64,000 nucleotides of DNA from an uncultured Alistipes sp. (lineage in GTDB: Bacteria; Bacteroidota; Bacteroidia; Bacteroidales; Rikenellaceae), in assembly GCA_900539755.1 (NCBI GenBank), contig UQDC01000003.1:124001-188000 (forward strand), read 5' to 3'. Shown here piece by piece: positions 20,574 through 29,188 of this stretch. The notes under the pieces are model-generated. The model made no database searches. It saw only the letters and a program-made list of their open reading frames with translations, and was not told the origin of the DNA. Made by a program: the position numbers and the translations under genes. The number at the start of each line of letters is the position of its first letter. The first letter of the stretch is position 1.

Positions 20574-21353
20574 CTATTTTTTCTCTTCATTCAATACACC
20601 GGCACTCTTCGCTGAGCCTGCCTCCTCGGCATAATATTCCGGTGCCATCTGCCGATGCAGATCTCCCATCATCTGCTCTACCTCACGAGTCAACTGCTTC
20701 ACATCCGTGGCCATCACTCTCTCGGGCGCAATCGGATCGAGCACCTGTACCCGGAATCGGTGAGGCATCCGTAGCCTCCACCCATTGAGCACCTCATAAT
20801 TACCATCATGTACCACGGGCAAAATGCCAACACCCGCACTTTTTGCCATCAAGAAGCCGCCCTCTTTGAAGCGCCCCATACGTCCCGTTTTGGTGCGTGT
20901 TCCTTCAGGAAACAAGATCACGGATGTTCCTCGTCGCAAATAATCATCTGCCATCGTCATCATATGACGGGCGCTGCTACTCGATCCCCGTTCAATCGCG
21001 ATATCTCCATGCATACGCAATACCCATCCGAAAATCGGAAACTTCATCACTTCCCGTTTCGAAACCCATTTGAAATTGAGCGGCAACACATACATCAGCG
21101 GCACATCGAGCATCGACTGATGGTTGGTCACAATCACATACGGTTTACTGCGGTCAATTTTTTCACGTCCGTTCACCTCGATTTTCCAAAACGGGCAAAG
21201 ACGGTATATCCCCAACGACCAGAGTCGCGATGCACGGTGAAGCACCACCCGCTCCCGATCGAATCGCACCGTCAGCAGGAAAAGCAGGGTAAAAGGAATA
21301 AAACAGACGACCGTAAACAGCAAAAAAAGGAAATAATAGAGCACTGAGGCCAT
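20574..21353 (-). CDS. plsC: 1-acyl-sn-glycerol-3-phosphate acyltransferase
   Basis: 259 residues from the ATG at 21353; another ATG at 21380 would add nine. An N-terminal membrane helix is followed by the acyltransferase motifs: NHQSMLD (the HX4D catalytic pair), then [19 protein letters not shown], and a later PVV segment. It acylates lysophosphatidic acid to phosphatidic acid at the inner membrane. It is the first gene of plsC-parE-parC. I saw no exact promoter between it and the divergent fabD. Confidence 0.92.
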   Translation of the reverse strand: MASVLYYFLFLLFTVVCFIPFTLLFLLTVRFDRERVVLHRASRLWSLGIYRLCPFWKIEVNGREKIDRSKPYVIVTNHQSMLDVPLMYVLPLNFKWVSKREVMKFPIFGWVLRMHGDIAIERGSSSSARHMMTMADDYLRRGTSVILFPEGTRTKTGRMGRFKEGGFLMAKSAGVGILPVVHDGNYEVLNGWRLRMPHRFRVQVLDPIAPERVMATDVKQLTREVEQMMGDLHRQMAPEYYAEEAGSAKSAGVLNEEKK

Positions 21354-21571
21354 CACACGACAGATTTTGCCATTATACATATACAATGTGCAAGTTTAAC
21401 ACAATTTTTCGTTTTTTCCACGCCCGTTTCCACCCATTTTATTAACATTTAATCACCCTGAAGACCCACTATCCCCGACCCGAATAGCTCTTACAACTCT
21501 TTCATTTTGACCAGAAAACAGCACAATCCCCAGTCAAACCCATCAAACAGGACACAATAACAAAAAATATG

Positions 21572-21579
21572 TATATTTG
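21572..21579 (+). promoter_or_regulatory. fabD promoter, -7 element
   Basis: TATATTTG, an exact TAnnTTTG match followed by C. No good TTTG lies at the expected upstream distance, so this is a half-supported promoter. It predicts a leader of about 75 nt before fabD. Confidence 0.55.
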
Positions 21580-21659
21580 CTCCGTTTATAGCATGCTTTT
21601 ATCTCTAAAAAACAGAGAACCTGCTGCAATAGAAATTTCAACCTCAAAACAAAATAGCA

Positions 21660-22547
21660 ATGAATGCATTTGTATTCCCCGGTCAGGGTGCCCAATTCGT
21701 CGGCATGGGCAAAGACCTGTACGACAACGTACCCGAAGCCAAGGAGATGTTCGAAAAAGCCAATCAAATTCTCGGTTTTTCGATCACTGACATTATGTTC
21801 GCCGGCACTGCCGAAGAGCTCAAACAGACCAAAGTTACCCAACCGGCCATCTTCCTTCATTCAGTAATTTTGGCCAAAGCACTGGGCGATCAGTTCAACC
21901 CGCAGATGGTAGCCGGACACTCTCTGGGAGAGTTCAGCGCCCTGGTTGCTGCAGGAGCTCTCAGCTTCGAAGATGGTCTGACCCTCGTTTCAAAACGTGC
22001 TATGGCCATGCAAAAAGCTTGCGAAATGAACCCTTCAACCATGGCTGCAATCATCGCTCTGCCTGACAATGTAGTTGAAGAGGTATGCGCATCAATCCCA
22101 GGCGTAGTCGTTCCCGCCAACTACAACTGCCCCGGTCAGTTGGTTATCTCTGGCAGCAACGAAGCCATTGACGCAGCTTGCGCAAAATTGACCGAAGCGG
22201 GTGCAAAACGTGCTCTGAAACTGAACGTCGGTGGCGCATTCCACTCTCCGCTGATGGAACCCGCACGTGTTGAGCTCGAGGCTGCTATTCAGGCCGCACC
22301 TTTCAAAGCGCCGATTTGCCCGGTATACCAGAATGTGGACGCTAAACCTCACACCGATCCTGCAGAGATCAAAACCAATCTGATTGCACAGCTGACCGCT
22401 CCGGTACGCTGGACCCAGATTGTACAGAACATGATCGCTGACGGTGCAACTTCATTCACCGAACTTGGCCCTGGCACTGTACTGCAAGGCTTGATCAAAA
22501 AGGTAGATCGTGCTGCCGTAGCCACTTCAAAACAGTCTTTGGAATAA
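21660..22547 (+). CDS. fabD: Malonyl-CoA:ACP transacylase
   Basis: 295 residues. It loads malonyl groups from CoA onto acyl carrier protein for fatty-acid elongation. It shows FPGQGAQFVGMG, the nucleophile Ser88 in GHSLGE, the substrate-binding Arg in KRAMAMQ, and catalytic His195 in GAFHS. The codons are more GCT/GGT-rich than the neighbours', in keeping with good expression. It stands alone on the plus strand rather than in a fab operon, divergent from plsC. A terminator lies about 290 nt downstream, leaving a long 3' region. Confidence 0.96.
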   Translation: MNAFVFPGQGAQFVGMGKDLYDNVPEAKEMFEKANQILGFSITDIMFAGTAEELKQTKVTQPAIFLHSVILAKALGDQFNPQMVAGHSLGEFSALVAAGALSFEDGLTLVSKRAMAMQKACEMNPSTMAAIIALPDNVVEEVCASIPGVVVPANYNCPGQLVISGSNEAIDAACAKLTEAGAKRALKLNVGGAFHSPLMEPARVELEAAIQAAPFKAPICPVYQNVDAKPHTDPAEIKTNLIAQLTAPVRWTQIVQNMIADGATSFTELGPGTVLQGLIKKVDRAAVATSKQSLE

Positions 22548-22834
22548 AGACCAATACAGAGCAATTACTACCAAAGGCATAACTGAGAAAAAATATTCGG
22601 TTCAGAATTCCATTATTCGCTGCGGATTTCTGAATCTACAAACAGAATAAATTTCTCCATTGTGCACAGAAGAAGATGCGGACAAGTTTTTTTGCACGTA
22701 ATTCGCTCTTCTTACACAACGTTAGAAGCTAGGAAGAGCACAATTGATCTACAAGCAAATCAGCTGATTCGTCGATCTATTCTGACACAAAAATGCCTTT
22801 CAGGGAAATTGCATTGAGTAAACTAAACATAGAG
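22548..22834 (+). other. Structured gene-free region downstream of fabD
   Basis: 287 nt between the fabD stop and its terminator, with no plausible gene. It has an inverted repeat GCTCTTC / GAAGAGC (22705-22711, 22733-22739) and a perfect 12-bp palindrome AATCAGCTGATT (22758-22769). It may be a long fabD 3' UTR or contain a small RNA. No exact promoter was found inside. Confidence 0.4.
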
Positions 22835-22869
22835 ACGCGCCGGATAATAAAACATTCGGCGCGTTTTTA
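22835..22869 (+). terminator. Terminator downstream of fabD
   Basis: ACGCGCCG pairs with CGGCGCGT across a 14-nt loop and is followed by TTTTATT. It is a good intrinsic terminator for the fabD transcript or for a small RNA in the region before it. Confidence 0.85.
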
Positions 22870-22950
22870 TTAAACATGCATTCATTTACAACGGCGTCGT
22901 TTATTTTATCACCGCCACAACAAAGCCACATTTATACTCCCATCTAACAC

Positions 22951-22985
22951 AAAAAAAAAGCAGCTACACTCATCATGCAGCTGCT
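22951..22985 (-). terminator. Terminator of the 23026-23919 lipoprotein gene
   Basis: On the minus strand AGCAGCT pairs with AGCTGCT and runs into a nine-base T-tract (complement of A-run 22951-22959). It lies about 40 nt past the stop codon. Confidence 0.85.
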
Positions 22986-23025
22986 CAACACACGGATTAA
23001 ACATTACAGTCACTTACCTAAACCC

Positions 23026-23919
23026 TTACTCTTTATCTGCTATTGTCCAACCCGAATCATTATAATAGACGAATTCCCATTTATTCAATATCTTATCTCC
23101 ATCACGAATATCATTCAGGATACGGCCGAAAGGCGTTACATCACAATATTCCAGAATAACCTCTGCCTCACCTTGTCCCCGTTCAAACATTGCCGGCGTA
23201 CACAACACATGACGCACCTTATACAGTTTTACCTTATGTGACTCTACGTACACCGTCTCCTCAGAAACCTGTTGCAATGCCTTTTCATACACGGTCAACA
23301 CTTTATTCTGCTGACCTTCATCACTATCAGCACTTTCAGCAGGTTGCGTTGCTTCACTCTCTTGAGCTGGTGTCTCTACAACCTCTTGGGTTGAAACGGA
23401 ACTCTCAGGCTGATCATCCCGAACGATTTTGGTAATCACCTCTTCTCCGATATTCGATTCCGGATACTCTGTATCAGCATTCGGCGACTCAAGATCTTTA
23501 TCCGAACCCTTTTGCGCATTTTCAACCGCCTCTTGATACTTCTCAGCATCCTCCTCACTCATCACATATTTCTCCCCTTCCGGAGTCAATGCAACCGAAA
23601 CGAAAACATGTTCACGCTCTGCACTGTAGTAATAATGCTGCACCTTCTCTACAACGATTTGCGCATCATAAGTAATGACTCCCGCCGCTGCTAATTTGCG
23701 CAATACCGTACGGGCGTTTTCATTATTCAACTCATAAAATCCGGTCTGAATAACGGCAGGCGCATAATATTTCCCATGCGGTTCCAAAATCTCTTTCACC
23801 GCATTTTTCACATCTCCGACGGTCAAAAGATCACTTTTTCCACAGGAAGTCATCACCCCAGCCGTCAAAACGACCAACAGAGCAATTCGAAAAGCACTGA
23901 AGTTTGGTTTCATTTTCAT
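23026..23919 (-). CDS. Uncharacterised lipoprotein with acidic linker
   Basis: 297 residues. The lipoprotein signal ends at VMTSCGK. Two ordered parts are separated by an acidic Glu/Ser/Thr/Pro-rich linker (about residues 125-200). The first part has a winged-helix feel (NARTVLRKLAAAGVITYDAQI); the second has several conserved-looking aromatic strands ending in WEFVYYNDSGWTIADKE. I do not recognise the family. It is monocistronic, with its own terminator, and faces fabD convergently. Confidence 0.75.
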   Translation of the reverse strand: MKMKPNFSAFRIALLVVLTAGVMTSCGKSDLLTVGDVKNAVKEILEPHGKYYAPAVIQTGFYELNNENARTVLRKLAAAGVITYDAQIVVEKVQHYYYSAEREHVFVSVALTPEGEKYVMSEEDAEKYQEAVENAQKGSDKDLESPNADTEYPESNIGEEVITKIVRDDQPESSVSTQEVVETPAQESEATQPAESADSDEGQQNKVLTVYEKALQQVSEETVYVESHKVKLYKVRHVLCTPAMFERGQGEAEVILEYCDVTPFGRILNDIRDGDKILNKWEFVYYNDSGWTIADKE

Positions 23920-24384
23920 AACACAAAAAATTAGGAAAGTATTTTAATTGCGCAATGTCACAGAACTTTATTTTTGCCAAATATAAAAAATTATTTATAA
24001 AAATAAATAATTCTAACAGAAATTAAACAAATTATTTATTCACCAAAATCTACCTATTACATTATTTTACATATCAAGCATCATCATACGCAAATATATC
24101 AACACACCTACTTGCCCAGCGAGAAGTCTTAGTCAAACTGTGTACAATCGACTCTTTCGACACTATTGGCTACACAAATTACCTCCATAGCACAACTTTC
24201 AGACATACAACACAATCCTTGAAACACCATCAAACCCTAACTTTCCATGCAACCCACTCCCGATTAATAAAAAACCCTTCTCAACAGTAAATTATTTTAA
24301 AAAAAATTTAGAAAATCCCGTTATTTTTATTTTCTTTGGGTATAGAAAACATATTGCACACTATTCACCCTATCATATAGAACC
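23920..24384. other. Long AT-rich intergenic region
   Basis: 465 nt between two divergent genes, strongly AT-rich near 23975-24050 and 24290-24345. No gene, RNA or terminator is convincing. It should hold both promoters; TTTCTTTGGG near 24330 resembles part of a promoter for the ROK gene but does not match the full consensus. Confidence 0.5.
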
Positions 24385-25614
24385 ATGAGTTCCCTACAAG
24401 ATTTTTTCAACAACCCCGACCCTAGCCACACAAAGGGGATTGTACAAAAGAACAACATCATTAAACGCAATATAATCGCCCACATGGCCATCCATGGCGA
24501 CTGCACTTTGGCTGAGCTGGCACAAAAACTTCACATCAGCATCCCGACCGTCACCAAACTGATCGATGAATTGGTGCAGGATAAGATCATCATCGATCGG
24601 GGAAAGATTTCCACCAGTGGGGGGCGTCGTCCCAATATTTTCGGCCTGGCCAACTCGACAATCTATTTTGCCGGTGTTGAAATCAGTCGTGACCAGATGG
24701 TTTTGGCAATCACAGATTTGCAAAACAACATCATTACCACCCAGCGTAACATCGATTTTATTTTGGAAGACACGGACGATTGCCTCAACAAAATTTGTCA
24801 GGCAATCGAGAACTTCCTGACCAGCTGTTCGATCGATCGGTCAAAATTGCTGGGAGTTGGTGTTTGTATCGCAGGGCGTGTCAATCCCGAAACAGGACGC
24901 AGTTACAAGTATTTCACCTCGAATCCCCAATCTTTAGCTGAAATTATCGAATCCTATATCGGTCATCCCGTTTTGATCGAAAATGACACCCGGGCAAAAT
25001 GTTATGGTGAATATACCAAAGGGTGTACAGGAGACGAAAAAAACATCATCTACCTGAACCTCGGACGAGGAGTGGCAATCGGCATCATCGTCGATGGAAA
25101 AATCTATTACGGACGTTCAGGATTCGCCGGTGAATTTGGTCATACCCCATTCTTTGAAAACGAAATTATTTGCGATTGCGGTAAAAAAGGGTGTCTGGAG
25201 ACCGAAGTTTCAGGGATTGCCATCGAGAACAAAATGATTGCACAGATCCAAAAAGGACGCAACACGATTCTGATGGAGAAGTACAACCATACCGGTAAGA
25301 TTCACATCACCGATATCATCAGTGCTGCCCGTAACGACGACAATCTATCGATCGAATTAATCGAGGAGGCCGGTGAAAAAATCGGAAAGAGTATCGCATT
25401 TCTGATCAACATTTTCAATCCCGAACAGGTGATTATCGGAGGTTATTTGGCTGGGGCCGGCGATTACCTGATGCTGCCGCTCAAATCGGCTGTAAACAAA
25501 TTTTCGTTACGATTGGTTTACAATGACACGCTTTTCCGCACCACCAAGCTCGACGACAACATCGGTGCATTGGGAGCTGCCATGCTGATCCGCAACAAAA
25601 TTATCGGTATCTAA
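24385..25614 (+). CDS. ROK family transcriptional regulator/sugar kinase (NagC-like)
   Basis: 409 residues. The N-terminal winged helix (about 25-80, with LAQKLHISIPTVTKLIDELV) is followed by a ROK domain: GVGVCIAGRVNP, the catalytic-site Asp in ENDTRAKCYGE, and the zinc site made of GEFGH plus CDCGKKGCLE. Such proteins usually repress sugar-use genes and respond to a sugar or sugar phosphate; whether this one keeps kinase activity is unclear. The ligand is unknown. A GNAT gene follows after 9 nt and is likely co-transcribed. No polysaccharide-utilisation genes adjoin it. Confidence 0.9.
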   Translation: MSSLQDFFNNPDPSHTKGIVQKNNIIKRNIIAHMAIHGDCTLAELAQKLHISIPTVTKLIDELVQDKIIIDRGKISTSGGRRPNIFGLANSTIYFAGVEISRDQMVLAITDLQNNIITTQRNIDFILEDTDDCLNKICQAIENFLTSCSIDRSKLLGVGVCIAGRVNPETGRSYKYFTSNPQSLAEIIESYIGHPVLIENDTRAKCYGEYTKGCTGDEKNIIYLNLGRGVAIGIIVDGKIYYGRSGFAGEFGHTPFFENEIICDCGKKGCLETEVSGIAIENKMIAQIQKGRNTILMEKYNHTGKIHITDIISAARNDDNLSIELIEEAGEKIGKSIAFLINIFNPEQVIIGGYLAGAGDYLMLPLKSAVNKFSLRLVYNDTLFRTTKLDDNIGALGAAMLIRNKIIGI

Positions 25615-25623
25615 CACAGCGTA

Positions 25624-26166
25624 ATGATGGCAGATCAACTCAAAAACAACCTGGTCAGATTACGGGCACTCGAACCCGAAGATGTAGATATTCTGTATCG
25701 TTGGGAGAACGATATCGATGTTTGGAAGGTCAGCAACACCATCGCCCCCTTCTCCAAATACATTTTACGCCAGTTTATCGAAAACCAGAAATACGATATT
25801 TACGAAACCAAACAGCTCCGACTGATCATCGAAGCATTGGAAACACAAAAACCGGTCGGAACCATCGATCTGTTCGATATCGACCCGTACAATTTGAGAG
25901 CCGGCGTTGGGATTCTGATTTACGACCGCAATGATCACAAACGGGGATATGCATCAGGAGCCGTATCTTTATTGATTCGCTACTGCTTCCAGATTTTGGG
26001 CCTTAATCAGCTTTATTGTAACATTACGGCAGGCAACAACGACAGCATGGCCCTTTTCCGAAGCAAGGGTTTTCATGTTATCGGATTAAAAAAAGAGTGG
26101 ACACGCACCACCTGTGACTGGCAGGATGAATACATGCTCCAACTACTCAATCCCAAAAAATACTGA
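25624..26166 (+). CDS. GNAT family N-acetyltransferase (RimJ/SpeG-like)
   Basis: 180 residues. It starts NNLVRLRALEPEDVDILYRWEND, the usual opening of RimJ/RimL/SpeG-type acetyltransferases, and has the acetyl-CoA-binding loop in DHKRGYASGAVSLL and a late NNDSMALFRSKGF. The acceptor could be a polyamine, an N-terminal residue or another amine; nothing here decides. It lies 9 nt after the ROK gene. Its last 24 nt overlap the 3' end of the convergent HSDR_N gene, so both C-termini share DNA. Confidence 0.85.
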   Translation: MMADQLKNNLVRLRALEPEDVDILYRWENDIDVWKVSNTIAPFSKYILRQFIENQKYDIYETKQLRLIIEALETQKPVGTIDLFDIDPYNLRAGVGILIYDRNDHKRGYASGAVSLLIRYCFQILGLNQLYCNITAGNNDSMALFRSKGFHVIGLKKEWTRTTCDWQDEYMLQLLNPKKY

Positions 26167-26628
26167 TAAATCAGGAAAACTTTTCAAAGGCTGATAACGG
26201 TTTCGAATCGCATCAAATTCGAAACAGAGATGTCTTTTGCCATTAGTCAGCAAAACATACCGAGCTCCGACCACGCTATTGTAACGCACGGCTTGCGCCA
26301 ATACACTTCGCGCCCGAGCCTCCTCTTCGAGCGCCACATCAGGAGCTTTGCACTCTGCCAACAGACAAGGTTTACCGTTTCGGCCACACACAACCACATC
26401 GGCCCGCTGCGCCATTCCTCCCAAGGTCACCGGATACTCCTGTGACACATATTGAGGCACCACTCCCATCCGTTCACTGAGAAAGCGGATCAAATGCTGC
26501 CGTACCCACTCCTCGGGGGTCAATACCAGCCACTGTCCCCGCAAGGGATCCCAAACCTCATAAAACTCCTCGCCTTTACGGAGCCGGAATTGGTATTCAG
26601 GGAAATTTAACGCAGGCAGTCGCCCCAT
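26143..26628 (-). CDS. HSDR_N domain protein (orphan PD-(D/E)XK-type)
   Basis: 161 residues, consisting almost only of the domain found at the N-terminus of type I restriction HsdR subunits. The nuclease-like core reads RADVVVCGRNGKPCLLAECKAP, giving an Asp, then Glu-Cys-Lys in place of the usual ExK, near residues 76-95. There is no helicase part and no hsdM/hsdS nearby, so it is not a restriction enzyme subunit. Stand-alone copies are common in Bacteroidetes; their role is unknown. Start is the ATG at 26628. Its end overlaps the GNAT gene tail to tail by 24 nt. Confidence 0.85.
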   Translation of the reverse strand: MGRLPALNFPEYQFRLRKGEEFYEVWDPLRGQWLVLTPEEWVRQHLIRFLSERMGVVPQYVSQEYPVTLGGMAQRADVVVCGRNGKPCLLAECKAPDVALEEEARARSVLAQAVRYNSVVGARYVLLTNGKRHLCFEFDAIRNRYQPLKSFPDLSVFFGIE

Positions 26629-26787
26629 TTTTAAAATTTATTAGTATCTTGCGGAGATCTTTTTCGGAACAAAAAACAGACCGCAAACCCGGATAGAATA
26701 CAGGTTGCGGCTCAGTTGTTGCAAAGATAACCAAATTAGCCGAAAAGGTATGGAATCAGACAAAAATAGAGACGAAATAAGCAAAAT

Positions 26788-29067
26788 ATGGAAGCAAACA
26801 AGAAAAGTTTCAGAGAAGAGGCCTTAGCCTACCACGCTGAAGGTCGCCCCGGAAAAATCGAGGTGATCCCCACCAAACCGTACAGTACACAAAAAGACCT
26901 GTCACTGGCCTACTCTCCAGGTGTGGCCGAACCCTGCCTCGAAATTCAGAAAAATCCCGATGACGCATACAAATATACCGATAAAGGAAACCTTGTTGCC
27001 GTGATCTCCAACGGTACAGCCGTATTGGGATTGGGAAACATCGGAGCTCAGGCCGGCAAACCCGTTATGGAGGGTAAAGGTTTATTGTTCAAAACCTTTG
27101 CAGACATTGACGTGTTCGACATCGAAGTGGACACCAAAGACACCGAAAAATTTATCGAAACCGTTAAAAATATCTCGGTCACTTTTGGCGGCATCAATCT
27201 CGAGGACATCAAAGCCCCGGAATGTTTCGTCATTGAAGAGCGTCTGCGCGACGAACTGTCCATCCCGGTCATGCACGACGACCAGCATGGCACAGCCATC
27301 ATTTCAGCAGCAGCCCTGCTCAATGCTCTCGAAATAAGCGGTAAAAAAATCGATCAGGTACAGGTTGTCGTTAATGGAGCCGGTGCTGCCGCCGTTTCAT
27401 GCGCAAAATTATATATTGCTCTCGGCGTTGACCCCAAAAACATGGTGATGTGTGACAGCAAAGGGGTTATCTCAACTCGCCGCAAAGACCTTAACCCAAC
27501 GAAAGCTGCTTTTGCCACCTCGCGTGAAGTGGAAACACTGGCCGAAGCAATTAAAGGAGCTGATGTTTTCCTGGGACTCTCCGTTGCCGATGTGCTGACT
27601 ACCGATATGGTACAAAGCATGGCTAAAGACCCGATTGTATTCGCACTGGCCAATCCCAATCCTGAAATTCGATACGAAGTGGCTCATGCCGCCCGTCCAG
27701 ATATCATCTTTGCAACAGGACGTTCAGACTATCCGAACCAGGTAAACAACGTATTGGGATTTCCGTACATTTTCCGCGGAGCGCTCGACGTTCGCGCCAC
27801 CAAGATCAACGAAGAGATGAAAATTGCTGCAGTACGGGCACTGGCAGCTCTGACCAAAGAGCCGGTTCCGGATATCGTAGCAGCGGCATACAACGACAAT
27901 AACATCACCTTCGGCCGAGAGTATCTGATTCCCAAAGCACTCGATCCCCGTCTGATCACACGTATCTCAATGGCTGTAGCTAAAGCAGCGATCGAATCGG
28001 GTGTTGCCCGCAAAACAATCACCGATTGGGATGCTTACTGTCAGCAGCTGGAAAGCCGCATGGGCCGTGACGATAAACTGATGCGTTCGATCCGTTCGAT
28101 GGCCCGCACCGCAACTCCACGCCGGCTAGTCTTCAGTGAAGGGGACAACATCAACACAATCAAAGCAGCAATTCACCTGCTTTCAGACGGCATTGCCACT
28201 CCGATTCTGGTTGGAAGCCGTGACAAAATTCACGCGCTGCTCGAAGAGCACAATTTGTCTCTTGACGATCAATACATTCTCGACTTCCTCAGTGATGCAG
28301 AACAAGAGCGCCGTGAACGCTATGCCAACTTGCTGTATTCGAAAATGAGCCGGAGAGGCATCAACCATGACGAAGCGCGCAAATATATGCTACAGCGCAA
28401 CTGGTTCACCATGATGATGATTTCAGCCGGTGATGCAGATACCTCACTGTTAGGTTTCGGACACAACTACATCGATGCCTTGGAGCCAGTCCGTCAAATA
28501 TTCGGCCTAACTGACGACCGCCGATTGGCTGCCATGAAGATCGTCACCACCAAACGAGGCCCGATGTTCTTCGCCGACACAGCGGTTAACCCCTCACCCA
28601 ATGCTGAAGATTTGGCTGAAATAGCCCTGATGAGCGCCAAGACCGTCCGTCGTTTCGGTATCGAACCGGTAATCGCAATGCTCTCCTATTCAAACTTCGG
28701 CACCTCTGACGATCCCCGTGCAATGAAAGTAACCAAAGCAGTCGAAATTCTCCACAACCAATACCCAGAGTTGTTGGTCGAGGGAGAAATGAAAGCCAAC
28801 ATCGCTTTGGATCGAGAGACCCGCATGCGTCTATATCCATTCAACAAATTGGGTGATCGCGAAGTCAATACATTTATCTTCCCGAACCTGGCCGCAGCCA
28901 ACATCTCCTACAAACTGGTAGAAATGTTAGGCGGCGCCGAGGTTAACGGTCCTATTTTGATGGGATTGAGTCGTGCCAATGTTCACCTCGTTCCCGAAAC
29001 GGCAAGTGTCCGCACGCTGATTAACCTCGGAATGATTGCAGCGGCAGAGGCTACCCCGGCAAAATAG
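26788..29067 (+). CDS. maeB: NADP-dependent malic enzyme with phosphotransacetylase-like domain
   Basis: 759 residues. The N-terminal malic domain (LAYSPGVAEPCLEI, then VMHDDQHGTA) and NAD(P)-binding domain (VVNGAGAAAVSCAKL) occupy about 1-425. A phosphate acetyl/butyryltransferase-like domain fills 430-759. It decarboxylates malate to pyruvate; the C-terminal domain in this family is thought regulatory, sensing acetyl-CoA, rather than catalytic. It is monocistronic. The GH2-like gene that follows has its own promoter. Confidence 0.95.
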   Translation: MEANKKSFREEALAYHAEGRPGKIEVIPTKPYSTQKDLSLAYSPGVAEPCLEIQKNPDDAYKYTDKGNLVAVISNGTAVLGLGNIGAQAGKPVMEGKGLLFKTFADIDVFDIEVDTKDTEKFIETVKNISVTFGGINLEDIKAPECFVIEERLRDELSIPVMHDDQHGTAIISAAALLNALEISGKKIDQVQVVVNGAGAAAVSCAKLYIALGVDPKNMVMCDSKGVISTRRKDLNPTKAAFATSREVETLAEAIKGADVFLGLSVADVLTTDMVQSMAKDPIVFALANPNPEIRYEVAHAARPDIIFATGRSDYPNQVNNVLGFPYIFRGALDVRATKINEEMKIAAVRALAALTKEPVPDIVAAAYNDNNITFGREYLIPKALDPRLITRISMAVAKAAIESGVARKTITDWDAYCQQLESRMGRDDKLMRSIRSMARTATPRRLVFSEGDNINTIKAAIHLLSDGIATPILVGSRDKIHALLEEHNLSLDDQYILDFLSDAEQERRERYANLLYSKMSRRGINHDEARKYMLQRNWFTMMMISAGDADTSLLGFGHNYIDALEPVRQIFGLTDDRRLAAMKIVTTKRGPMFFADTAVNPSPNAEDLAEIALMSAKTVRRFGIEPVIAMLSYSNFGTSDDPRAMKVTKAVEILHNQYPELLVEGEMKANIALDRETRMRLYPFNKLGDREVNTFIFPNLAAANISYKLVEMLGGAEVNGPILMGLSRANVHLVPETASVRTLINLGMIAAAEATPAK

Positions 29068-29076
29068 GTTGCTGGA

Positions 29077-29107
29077 TTTCGGGAATTCCACCGAATGCTT
29101 ATATTTG
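29077..29107 (+). promoter_or_regulatory. Promoter of the GH2-like gene
   Basis: TTTC at 29077-29080 (one mismatch to TTTG), a 19-nt spacer, and TATATTTG at 29100-29107, an exact -7 element. It gives a transcript start near 29113, just before a strong hairpin. Confidence 0.75.
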
Positions 29108-29119
29108 CAAATAAGATCC

Positions 29120-29149
29120 CTGTAAAGGCCCGGATGCGGGCCTTTACAG
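29120..29149 (+). promoter_or_regulatory. Strong hairpin in the 5' UTR of the GH2-like gene
   Basis: A perfect 13-bp stem, CTGTAAAGGCCCG with CGGGCCTTTACAG, closed by GATG. No T-run follows, so it is a poor intrinsic terminator for maeB. It begins about 7 nt after the predicted transcript start and ends 39 nt before the ATG, which suits an mRNA-stabilising or regulatory 5' structure. A maeB terminator remains possible. Confidence 0.6.
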
Positions 29150-29188
29150 TTCAAGACACCTTCGAACGTTCTCACTTACATTCCGATC

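Noticed and set aside
24385..26166. A polysaccharide-utilisation or sugar operon around the ROK regulator.
   Set aside because: Only a GNAT gene is linked; there is no transporter, SusC/D or glycosidase in the same transcript.
26143..26628. A type I restriction-modification system.
   Set aside because: Only the HSDR_N domain is present, with no helicase part and no modification or specificity genes.
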